A DNA stretch of 5,311 bases. Origin: an uncultured Prevotella sp. Lineage in GTDB: Bacteria > Bacteroidota > Bacteroidia > Bacteroidales > Bacteroidaceae. Made by a program: the position numbers and the translations under genes. Position 1 is the first letter of the stretch. The number at the start of each line of letters is the position of its first letter. A model generated the notes under the pieces. It did not search any database and was not told the DNA's origin. It was given only the letters and a program-made list of their open reading frames with translations. Location of the stretch: assembly GCA_900543155.1 (NCBI GenBank), contig UQQN01000132.1:1-5311 (forward strand), read 5' to 3'. Shown in pieces: positions 1 through 5,306 of this stretch.

Positions 1-55
1 TCGCTTCAAAAATAAAGGCAAATCTTGAACTTCATAAAAGTTTAGACGACTTCAA
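1..55 (-). repeat. End of a second copy of the intergenic repeat, cut by the window edge
   Basis: The reverse complement of these 55 bases matches 1944-1998 at 53 of 55 positions. The two differences fall opposite 1949 and 1965. The match stops sharply at base 55, just as the other copy stops at 1944, which defines the outer boundary of the element. The interior of this copy should continue leftward outside the window. It lies 27 bp beyond the stop codon of the 83-628 gene, and with the 1944-2201 copy it brackets the three-gene leftward block in inverted orientation. No transposase is visible. Confidence 0.85.
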
Positions 56-65
56 CTGCTGCAAC

Positions 66-88
66 AATAGCTTGCGCTATTTTTATTT
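66..88 (+). terminator. Candidate intrinsic terminator for rightward transcription entering from the left
   Basis: AATAGC (66-71) pairs perfectly with GCTATT (76-81) around a TTGC loop, and a T-rich run (TTTTATTT) follows on the plus strand. In the leftward reading the stem has no U tail, so it would stop transcription coming from outside the window rather than the local operon. The stem is short and half A-T, so the call is weak. Confidence 0.3.
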
Positions 89-628
89 CAACTTTTTAAG
101 TTGAATCTTTATTTTCTTTTCTATCTGCCTTTTTGCCGAAGCAAGTCCTGGCGACAGTGGCTCTTGCGATAGCATTTCTAAAGTGCTTTGCAACTCTGCC
201 AACAACTCCACATAAAAGCGCATTTGCTCATAAGCCAATTTTAAACAACAAGCACGAATGGCATAAGGTTGCGAACAAGCCGTTATATGGTTTACACAAT
301 AATCTATAAAGTCCGCACAAAGGTTTTCTTCTTCAAAGGGTTGGCGCAATAACAAGGTGAGCATCAATCTGCGTTTTGTGACATTCTCCTCCACCATCAC
401 CCTATTTATCAAGTCATCGTGATAACGATACAACCATTCGTTGTGCGCATCGTCAAAGTGCGTAAATACCCAAAAAGCATTCACACTAACTCTTGGTTCG
501 TCATCTAAGGTCAAAGCATACAGCGCCTCTTTGTCTGCCTCACACTTACCACCCGATGTAAAGTGCGACACCATTTCTTGAACCTCATGCAACGACAACC
601 GATGCAAAAAAATTTCTCTGAGCAGCAT
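83..628 (-). CDS. Hypothetical helical protein, 181 aa
   Basis: I do not recognise a named family with certainty. The protein is predicted to be soluble and almost entirely alpha-helical, with no signal peptide or membrane segment. The spacing of helices resembles short HEAT/ARM-like repeats: hydrophobic helical stretches near residues 45-60, 65-100 and 100-145. The segment around 121-135 (AIRACCLKLAYEQ) looks like a conserved core, and the tail (from about 160) is basic, ending KIKIQLKKLK. I have an impression of similar uncharacterised proteins in Bacteroidales, but this is memory and not a search. The gene is last in the leftward block, 43 bp after the methyltransferase, so it is probably co-transcribed. 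The start at 628 is the first in-frame ATG and gives a sensible helical N-terminus. A scaffold or binding role would be inference only. Confidence 0.75.
   Translation of the reverse strand: MLLREIFLHRLSLHEVQEMVSHFTSGGKCEADKEALYALTLDDEPRVSVNAFWVFTHFDDAHNEWLYRYHDDLINRVMVEENVTKRRLMLTLLLRQPFEEENLCADFIDYCVNHITACSQPYAIRACCLKLAYEQMRFYVELLAELQSTLEMLSQEPLSPGLASAKRQIEKKIKIQLKKLK
87..120 (+). terminator. Second plus-strand hairpin followed by a T-rich tract, inside a coding end
   Basis: TTCAACTT (87-94) and AAGTTGAA (98-105) form a perfect 8-bp stem with a TTT loop. On the plus strand a T-rich stretch (TCTTTATTTTCTTTT) follows. Together with the hairpin at 66-81 it could stop rightward read-through against the leftward operon. 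It also encodes the lysine-rich C-terminus of the 83-628 protein, so the palindrome may simply be coding sequence. Confidence 0.25.
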
Positions 629-671
629 TTTAGAAATTGAAAATCAGTTTTTTTAGAAGCACCCTTAAACA

Positions 672-1445
672 TCAAGGCACGCGCACCACATCCACCACAT
701 GGCTGCCCGCACCAATAAGGTCGGCACGTTCTGATATGCTTTTTTGATAAGCAATAAAGTGAGCAAACGTTTCATCACTCATACGATTCAATCTCGTGCG
801 CATATAGTCCGAAGCCCCATCTGGCGAGAATATCGTTACGCGTTCCAAACCTGCTTTTTCGTTTAGTCTGTCAATGTCTTCTATGCGCACATAGTCATAC
901 AGCTCACCCTCTTGCGTTTGAATGTGAAAGTTTTGGTCTACCACACCACGTGCCAAGAAATCGCCAATTCTTTCTTCGTCAAAACAATAAGAAAGGATGC
1001 TATATTCATTCATCAAGTATGCTACAAAAATCAGTCCACCCGATTTTGTCACACGCTTCGCCTCATTCAATGCCTTAAGTTTCTCGTCATCTCCTATTAG
1101 GTGATAAAGTGGTCCGAGCAACAAAGTCACGTCCGACATCCCTGTCGGCAAAAAAGTCATATCACGCGCATCACCTTGCACCACATCGGCAGCAGGTTCA
1201 CGCTTTAAGAACACCTCAATATTTCGACGCACCAATTCCACTGCCTTCACCTTATAGCCCTCTGCCATAAGTGCCGACGTATAGCGTCCCGTGCCCGCAC
1301 CTATATCCAATAAAAAGTCATCAGCCTTCAAAAAACGGCGTAAATGGTGCATAGTGGTTTCAAATTCCACAATACCATGTCTACGCAACAAGCGCAAGTC
1401 CTCAGGGTGTTTATTATAATGCTTTTCTATGTTCGATAATGCCAT
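672..1445 (-). CDS. Class I SAM-dependent methyltransferase, 257 aa
   Basis: This is a cytosolic Rossmann-fold methyltransferase. Residues 46-54 (LDIGAGTGR) are motif I, the glycine-rich SAM loop. E70 in AVEL is the acidic residue expected to hold the ribose hydroxyls. GDARD (91-95) is the adenine-side motif, and LLLGPLYHL (108-116) matches the post-strand-4 segment of the family. RVTKSGG (131-137) is the usual turn before strand 5. The C-terminal part (about 150-257) is a variable substrate-recognition cap ending in a GAGSHVVDV segment typical of these stand-alone enzymes. The substrate cannot be deduced: the relatives I recall carry only the general annotation. All core motifs are intact, so it should be active. 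It starts 17 bp after the ATPase remnant and probably shares the promoter at 1707-1738. The start is preceded by an A-rich stretch without a Shine-Dalgarno sequence, as is normal in Bacteroidetes. Confidence 0.9.
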   Translation of the reverse strand: MALSNIEKHYNKHPEDLRLLRRHGIVEFETTMHHLRRFLKADDFLLDIGAGTGRYTSALMAEGYKVKAVELVRRNIEVFLKREPAADVVQGDARDMTFLPTGMSDVTLLLGPLYHLIGDDEKLKALNEAKRVTKSGGLIFVAYLMNEYSILSYCFDEERIGDFLARGVVDQNFHIQTQEGELYDYVRIEDIDRLNEKAGLERVTIFSPDGASDYMRTRLNRMSDETFAHFIAYQKSISERADLIGAGSHVVDVVRVP

Positions 1446-1462
1446 ATATTTTTTCTAAGCGT

Positions 1463-1681
1463 TTAGCAATCTTGAATCATCCAATCCGCAATATTTCCCT
1501 TTTCACTGTCAAAGGAAAACAATAAGGATTTACCAAAACGGCGTGGACGACTCAAAAATACATACGAAGATGTGCCATGCGTCATACGATAAACATATTC
1601 CGTTTTGTCTAAATAAAGCCGATTCTCAACTCGAACCTTTTCAAAAGTCTGTATACCTAATGGATATTTGTTTGGAGTCAT
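1463..1681 (-). pseudogene. Internally deleted remnant of an AAA-ATPase-like (PF09820-type) protein, 72 aa
   Basis: Residues 1-54 match the N-terminus of the Bacteroidales AAA-ATPase-like proteins. They carry the YPLGIQTFEKVR start, the YLDKTEYVYRM segment (23-33) and the P-loop region SRPRRFGKSLL (44-54). Full-length members are about 500 residues with a C-terminal nuclease-like domain. Here the frame passes straight from SLL into FSFDSEKGNIADWMIQ (55-70), which resembles the extreme C-terminal strand and tail of the same family. The simplest reading is a clean in-frame deletion of about 450 residues with the junction near 1517-1522. The P-loop remains but the rest of the ATPase and the C-terminal domain are gone, so ATPase activity is not expected. 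The promoter and reading frame survive, so a small peptide may still be made and its translation may feed the methyltransferase 17 bp downstream. That the tail is C-terminal is inference from family memory. Confidence 0.75.
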
Positions 1682-1706
1682 AGCGGATGTTTTTTACTTA
1701 CCTATA

Positions 1707-1738
1707 CAAAGGTACAAAATTCTGCCAAGTAAAACAAA
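1707..1738 (-). promoter_or_regulatory. Bacteroidetes-type promoter of the leftward block
   Basis: Read on the minus strand, TTTG (1738-1735) and TACCTTTG (1714-1707) match the Bacteroidetes sigma-factor elements TTTG (-33) and TAnnTTTG (-7). The spacer is 20 bp, which is the usual distance. Transcription would start near 1700, giving a leader of about 20 nt before the ATG at 1681. This is the only promoter in the window where both elements fit cleanly. It should drive the ATPase remnant, the methyltransferase and the 83-628 gene together. Confidence 0.7.
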
Positions 1739-1943
1739 TTTTCAATTCTACATTCCTCTAAAACTTAGAAATGCACATCATTTCTGTTTGAGAAAAACAA
1801 AAATTTCACCTCTTCCACATCGCACACAGTACCCTTCTTTGTGCAAAATAAGTTCCACAACTGTTAACATAGTCTTCGCACAATAAAAAAACGGACGATT
1901 CAATAAAACGACTTAAACATTTTGTTTAATTTTGCGTGACGAT
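1739..1943. other. AT-rich intergenic stretch with no recognisable gene
   Basis: This is the non-repeat part of the 587-bp divergent gap. Open frames here are short, start poorly and resemble no protein I know. A TAnnTTTG match on the plus strand (1927-1934) lacks a -33 partner. The base composition is more AT-rich than the flanking genes. A perfect 6-bp palindrome (CGATTT at 1940-1945, AAATCG at 1947-1952) straddles the edge of the adjoining repeat. It may be remnant or regulatory DNA, and nothing more can be supported. Confidence 0.6.
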
Positions 1944-2007
1944 TTGAAATCGTCTAAACTTTTACGAAGTTCAAGATTTGCCTTTATTTTTGAAGCGATT
2001 TTTGCAT

Positions 2008-2075
2008 AAGATAGGTTGCACCTCAGCAAAAAGCTCAAGCAAGCTTGGCTTTTTGCATTCGGTTTGCACTATCTT
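2008..2075 (+). other. Nested hairpin at the core of the repeat
   Basis: AAGATAG (2008-2014) pairs perfectly with CTATCTT (2069-2075) as an outer stem. Inside, GCAAAAAGC (2026-2034) pairs with GCTTTTTGC (2048-2056), continued by CAAG (2036-2039) with CTTG (2044-2047), one bulged T and a CAAG loop. The inner stem is thus 13 pairs with one bulge. Near-duplicate strings GGTTGCAC (2014-2021) and GGTTTGCAC (2061-2069) lie between the stems. No U tail follows, so it is not a typical intrinsic terminator. It may be a structural feature of the mobile repeat. Confidence 0.6.
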
Positions 2076-2077
2076 TG
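2045..2077 (+). promoter_or_regulatory. Possible rightward promoter carried by the repeat
   Basis: TATCTTTG (2070-2077) is an exact match to the Bacteroidetes -7 consensus TAnnTTTG. A TTG (2045-2047) lies upstream with a 22-bp spacer, slightly longer than usual. Transcription would begin near 2084 and run into lutA with a leader of about 185 nt holding the small hairpins at 2092-2122. The -7 element overlaps the right arm of the outer stem, so it may be palindrome sequence rather than a working promoter. Confidence 0.35.
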
Positions 2078-2091
2078 GCATTGAAGAGGGA

Positions 2092-2122
2092 GTGTAGCGA
2101 GCTACACGACCGATGAAAGGTC
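2092..2122 (+). other. Two adjoining small hairpins in the putative lut leader
   Basis: GTGTAG (2092-2097) and CTACAC (2102-2107) form a perfect 6-bp stem with a CGAG loop. Immediately after, GACC (2108-2111) pairs with GGTC (2119-2122) around GATGAAA. They lie inside the repeat and would form in a transcript started near 2084. No known riboswitch was recognised. Confidence 0.4.
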
Positions 2123-2222
2123 AAAAAGAAAGGTAAAGATTGAATTTAGAAGAAATAAAAGTTTAAATCTAATCTTCGTCAGAAAAGTTTAGACGACTTC
2201 ATCATCCGATGCTCAAAAAAAA

Positions 2223-2230
2223 TATTTTTG
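2223..2230 (+). promoter_or_regulatory. Candidate -7 element of the lutABC promoter
   Basis: TATTTTTG matches TAnnTTTG and lies 38 bp before the lutA ATG at 2269, which would give a leader of about 32 nt. No good TTTG lies at the -33 distance, where the sequence is TTCATCAT at the edge of the repeat. If it is used, the ATG at 2209 would lie upstream of the transcription start, supporting 2269 as the lutA start. The evidence is one element only. Confidence 0.4.
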
Positions 2231-2268
2231 AACACCTACATAACAACATAGCAACACTTAACTACAAG

Positions 2269-3003
2269 ATGCAAGTAGCATTATTCATACCCTGTTACGT
2301 CAATGCCGCATTTCCCGAAGTCGGAATGGCATCACTCCATTTATTGCAACAACTTGGAGTAGACGTTGTATATCCCGAACGCCAAACCTGTTGCGGACAG
2401 CCTATGGGCAATGCGGGTTTCGAGAACGATGCACGCCATTTGGCTTCACACTTCGAAGAGGTTTTTAAAGACTACGACTATGTGGTAGGCCCCTCAGCCT
2501 CGTGCGTTTCCTTTGTTCGCGATCACTACAAAAATATTCTTCCCGAGGGACATTGTCAGTCCGAAGGCAAAGTCTACGAAATTTGCGAATTTATTCACGA
2601 CGTCATCCGTCCCACCTCGCTCAACGTCAGTTTTCCCCATAAAGTGAGCATACAAAATAGCTGTCACGGTGTGCGTCTGCTCCACCTTTCCTCTCCTTCC
2701 GAGCGCAATGTGCCTTACTACAACAAGTTGCGCAATTTGCTTTCGTTGGTCCACGACATCGAAATTGTTGAACCCGAACGTCCCGACGAATGCTGTGGCT
2801 TTGGCGGTATGTTTGCTGTAGAAGAACACGCCGTATCCGGACAAATGGGACGCGACAAAGTTATGCGACACCTTCAAACAGGGGCAGAATTTATTGTAGG
2901 TGCCGATTGTTCGTGCCTCATGCACCAAAATGGCATTATTGCCCGCGAAAAACTCCCCATTAAGACTCTTCACATCGCTCAAATACTCTCAGGAAATGTC
3001 TAA
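2269..3003 (+). CDS. lutA: LutA/YkgE-family iron-sulfur protein of L-lactate oxidation, 244 aa
   Basis: LutA is one of three proteins that together oxidise L-lactate to pyruvate in the cytoplasm. It belongs to the cysteine-rich CCG-domain family related to HdrB and GlpC-type subunits. Two CCG domains are visible. The first has C9 (FIPCY) and C41-C42-G43 (TCCGQPMGN). The second has C132-H133 (SCHGVR), C175-C176-G177 (ECCGFGGMF) and the C214-x-C216 pair in DCSCLMHQNG. All expected cysteines are present. The start at 2269 is chosen because MQVALFIPCY is the usual N-terminus of the family; the upstream ATG at 2209 would add 20 atypical residues and begins at the edge of the repeat. The length of 244 fits the family norm of about 240. 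It overlaps lutB by 8 bp, consistent with translational coupling. C214-x-C216 departs from the HdrB pattern but is normal for LutA as I recall it. Confidence 0.93.
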   Translation: MQVALFIPCYVNAAFPEVGMASLHLLQQLGVDVVYPERQTCCGQPMGNAGFENDARHLASHFEEVFKDYDYVVGPSASCVSFVRDHYKNILPEGHCQSEGKVYEICEFIHDVIRPTSLNVSFPHKVSIQNSCHGVRLLHLSSPSERNVPYYNKLRNLLSLVHDIEIVEPERPDECCGFGGMFAVEEHAVSGQMGRDKVMRHLQTGAEFIVGADCSCLMHQNGIIAREKLPIKTLHIAQILSGNV

Positions 3004-4387
3004 GCACGCAACCCAAGCAGCACAATTCTTAAAGAATCAGAAGCAAGCCCAGTGGCACGATGAAACACTGTGGCTTGTACGCCAAAAAAGAGATAAAATG
3101 GCGCAGAGTGTCCCCGAATGGGAAGACCTACGCAACATGGCGTCTGAACTTAAAATGTATAGCAACTCGCACCTCGAAGAGTTGTTACTTCAATTCGAAG
3201 AAAACGCTACGCGCAATGGTGCCATTGTGCATTGGGCTAAGGATGCCCACGAATATTGCCAAATCGTGGCTGACATTCTTAACCAGCACCAAGTGAAGCA
3301 CTTTGTAAAAAGCAAATCTATGCTCGCTGAAGAGTGCGAACTCAATCCTTTTCTCGAAAAACAAGGCATTGAGGTTCTCGAAACCGACTTGGGTGAACGT
3401 ATCTTGCAAATGCTCGGTCGCAAACCCGTACACATTGTGCTTCCTGCCATTGCTGTGAAGAAGGAGGAGATTAGCGAACTCTTTACCCGCGAGATGGAAG
3501 ACTGCGAACCTGGCAACTGCGACCAAACCTACCTCACTCATGTAGCACGACGCAATTTGCGCAAAAAGTTTATTGAGGCTGAAGCTGCCATGACGGGTGC
3601 CAACTTTGCCGTAGCCTCTACAGGCGAGTGTGTGGTATGCACCAACGAGGGGAATGCTGATATGGGCACCTCGCTCTGCACCAAGAAACTACAAATCACA
3701 GCCTTCGGACTCGAAAAAATTGTGCCCAATCGCCAAGCCTTGGGTGTATTTACCCGTCTGTTGGCTCGCTCTGCCACCGGACAACCTTCTACCACCTACA
3801 CCTCTCACTATCGTGCACCGCGTAAAGGGGGCGAGTTACACATCATCATTGTCGACAATGGCAGAAGCAAACTCCTTGCCGATGCCCAACACCGCCGTGT
3901 GCTCAACTGCCTTCGCTGTGGTGCCTGCATGAATACGTGTCCCGTATACCGTCGTTCTGGAGGATATTCTTATACTTACTTCATTCCTGGACCCATTGGC
4001 ATAAACTTGGGCATGGTACACGATGCCCAAAAGTATAAGGATAATGTGTCTGCTTGTTCGCTCTGCTACTCTTGCCAAAACGTATGTCCTGCCAAGGTCG
4101 ACCTTGCCGACCAAATTTATCTTTGGAGACAGAAGATGGAACAATTAGGCATTGAGAATAAGAGCAAACACCTTATGTCGCGAGGCATGCAGTTGGTCTT
4201 CGAACATCCCAGCCTTTATCACACTGCCCTGCGCTTTGCACCCTTAGCTAACCACATGCCACACTGCGTGGTGCAGAATGCCTGGAATGCTTGGGGCGCT
4301 GAACGCGAAATGCCGCATTTTGCAGCACATACCTTCAACGATTTATATCACAAAGAAAATTCACACAACAATGGCAACAAGCAGTAA
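2996..4387 (+). CDS. lutB: LutB/YkgF-family iron-sulfur protein of L-lactate oxidation, 463 aa
   Basis: LutB is the large subunit of the three-protein lactate oxidation system, thought to pass electrons through iron-sulfur clusters. The N-terminal two thirds (about 60-300) form a LUD domain, including ANFAVASTGE (202-211) and CTNEGNADMG (215-224), then the GLEKIVP segment (238-244). A ferredoxin-like domain follows with two 4Fe-4S motifs: C305-x2-C308-x2-C311-x3-C315-P and C354-x2-C357-x2-C360-x3-C364-P. The C-terminal part (about 380-463) is the usual helical tail of the family. The ATG at 2996 gives MSKHATQAAQF, which suits LutB; an in-frame ATG at 2900 would extend 32 residues into lutA without family resemblance. 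The length matches the usual 460-480. It overlaps lutA by 8 bp and lutC by 17 bp, so the three should be made together. All eight cluster cysteines are intact. Confidence 0.95.
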   Translation: MSKHATQAAQFLKNQKQAQWHDETLWLVRQKRDKMAQSVPEWEDLRNMASELKMYSNSHLEELLLQFEENATRNGAIVHWAKDAHEYCQIVADILNQHQVKHFVKSKSMLAEECELNPFLEKQGIEVLETDLGERILQMLGRKPVHIVLPAIAVKKEEISELFTREMEDCEPGNCDQTYLTHVARRNLRKKFIEAEAAMTGANFAVASTGECVVCTNEGNADMGTSLCTKKLQITAFGLEKIVPNRQALGVFTRLLARSATGQPSTTYTSHYRAPRKGGELHIIIVDNGRSKLLADAQHRRVLNCLRCGACMNTCPVYRRSGGYSYTYFIPGPIGINLGMVHDAQKYKDNVSACSLCYSCQNVCPAKVDLADQIYLWRQKMEQLGIENKSKHLMSRGMQLVFEHPSLYHTALRFAPLANHMPHCVVQNAWNAWGAEREMPHFAAHTFNDLYHKENSHNNGNKQ

Positions 4388-4985
4388 AGCAGATATTTTA
4401 GCCTCTATACGTCAACACACCACCGAGCGTTTTCCCATGCCCAATCTTAGCAACCTCGAGCATGAAGCGCTCACCTTCACCGACCCTGTGGAGGCTTTTT
4501 CTAAGGCATTAGCACAAAGTGGCGGACATGCTGCCGTATTGCCCGAAGGCAAAACCTTAGGTGCTTTTATTGCCGAACTTTATCCCAACGTGCAAACCGT
4601 GGCAAACACGCTCAGCCAATTATCTGGTGCCGATAGTCTCCCAGGAAAGGTGTTCAATCCCGATGAAGTTGACTTACCTGCCCAACTAAATGGCACCGAC
4701 CTTGCCATTATTCAAAGCAGTTTAGGGGTAGCAGAAAATGCGTGTTGTTACATTGAAGACTACGTACGTCACCGTGCCTTATTTTTTATTTCCGAGTCTT
4801 TAGTCATTGTGCTCAATCGCCAAAACATCGTCAACAATATGCACGAGGCATACAACTCTCTCCCCAATAATCCCGACACGTCCTTCACTTGCTTCATCTC
4901 AGGTCCCTCCAAAACCGCCGACATCGAACAAGCCCTGGTGTTCGGAGCACATGGAGCAAAAGATGTGACTGTGATTATTAAGTAG
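4371..4985 (+). CDS. lutC: LutC/YkgG-family LUD-domain protein of L-lactate oxidation, 204 aa
   Basis: LutC is the third component of the lactate oxidation system, a single LUD domain without iron-sulfur motifs. The clearest family signatures are near the C-terminus: SGPSKTADIEQ (177-187), then VFGAHGAKDV (190-199). The central strand DLAIIQSSLGVAEN (110-123) corresponds to the family's AIAE(T/N)G segment, and SLVIVL (143-148) follows it. The start at 4371 gives MATSSKADILASIRQ, the usual helical N-terminus. An upstream in-frame ATG at 4278 lies deep in lutB and adds unrelated residues. The ORF overlaps the last 17 bp of lutB, so translational coupling is likely. An odd point is A124-C125-C126 directly after AEN, where relatives I recall have a glycine and no paired cysteines. 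The stop codon lies at the edge of the downstream tandem repeat, but the C-terminus looks complete. Confidence 0.92.
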   Translation: MATSSKADILASIRQHTTERFPMPNLSNLEHEALTFTDPVEAFSKALAQSGGHAAVLPEGKTLGAFIAELYPNVQTVANTLSQLSGADSLPGKVFNPDEVDLPAQLNGTDLAIIQSSLGVAENACCYIEDYVRHRALFFISESLVIVLNRQNIVNNMHEAYNSLPNNPDTSFTCFISGPSKTADIEQALVFGAHGAKDVTVIIK

Positions 4986-5241
4986 GTGTTCAAAATCCAT
5001 AAAATATTCTGCACGATTTTATCGAATTTTTGGCGTCGATAAGTTGCATGGTTAAATGGATTACCCCGTTAGGTAGGGTGTTCAAAATCCGTAAAAAGTT
5101 ATGCACGATTTTGTTGAATTTTCGACGTCGATAAGGGGCATGATAAATGGGTTACCCGTTAGGTAAGGTGTCCAAAATCTATAATATTTTTCTGCATGGT
5201 TTTGATTAAAAATTGATATCGTAAATAGTTGATATTCAAAC

Positions 5242-5283
5242 AATAATACACGCAGAAAACACCTCAATTCGTGTATTATTTTA
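5242..5283 (+). terminator. Perfect 11-bp inverted repeat, possible terminator of the lut transcript
   Basis: AATAATACACG (5242-5252) and CGTGTATTATT (5270-5280) are perfect reverse complements around a 17-nt spacer. The right arm ends in ATTATT and runs on into TTAA, a weak T-rich tail on the plus strand. It is the best terminator-like structure after lutC, though 257 bp from its stop codon. It sits within the extra segment of the third repeat unit, so it could instead be a small inserted palindrome. Confidence 0.35.
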
Positions 5284-5288
5284 ATGGG

Positions 5289-5306
5289 TCACCCCGTTAG
5301 GGGTGA
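5289..5306 (+). other. GC-rich 7-bp hairpin at the window edge
   Basis: TCACCCC (5289-5295) pairs perfectly with GGGGTGA (5300-5306) around a GTTA loop. It is formed from the conserved CCCCGTTAGG block of the tandem unit; the earlier copies at 5064-5072 and 5156-5163 pair less well. No T run follows in the window, so it is not called a terminator. Confidence 0.4.

Larger units (their letters stand above)
1944..2201 (+). repeat. Intergenic repeat of about 258 bp with terminal inverted repeats (MITE-like)
   Basis: The left end is defined by the 55-bp inverted match to 1-55. The right end is defined by AAAAGTTTAGACGACTTCA (2183-2201), which is the reverse complement of 1945-1963 at 18 of 19 positions and identical to 36-54. 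The element therefore has short imperfect terminal inverted repeats around a non-coding core. The core contains a strong hairpin (2026-2056), an outer stem (2008-2014 with 2069-2075) and two small hairpins (2092-2122). Its central sequence resembles intergenic repeats I recall from Prevotella/Bacteroides genomes, but I cannot verify that here. No target-site duplication is evident beside the ends and no transposase is encoded. It could be a non-autonomous transposable element or another dispersed repeat. Confidence 0.75.

Noticed and set aside
1852..1860. AGTTCCACA, resembling a DnaA box, near a GTTAAC motif
   Set aside because: It matches the consensus at only seven of nine positions, stands alone, and no replication gene or box cluster is nearby.
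1668..1886. Plus-strand open frame of 72 codons in the divergent gap
   Set aside because: It overlaps the start of the ATPase remnant and its promoter on the other strand, has low-complexity composition and matches no family.
1927..1934. TAATTTTG, a plus-strand match to the -7 consensus TAnnTTTG
   Set aside because: No TTTG or TTG lies at the expected distance upstream, and in AT-rich intergenic DNA such an 8-mer with two free positions is easily found by chance.
2209..2268. Upstream ATG extending LutA by 20 residues
   Set aside because: The added residues do not fit the family, whose members begin near FIPCY, and the best -7 element lies inside this stretch.
2494..2982. Long minus-strand open frame of 162 codons opposite lutA
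   Set aside because: It is a shadow of lutA in the opposite frame, with no family resemblance, and the lutA cysteine motifs leave no doubt about the coding strand.
5082..5267. Minus-strand open frame of 61 codons
   Set aside because: It reads straight through the tandem repeats, resembles no known protein, and has no supporting promoter; it is a by-product of the repeat.
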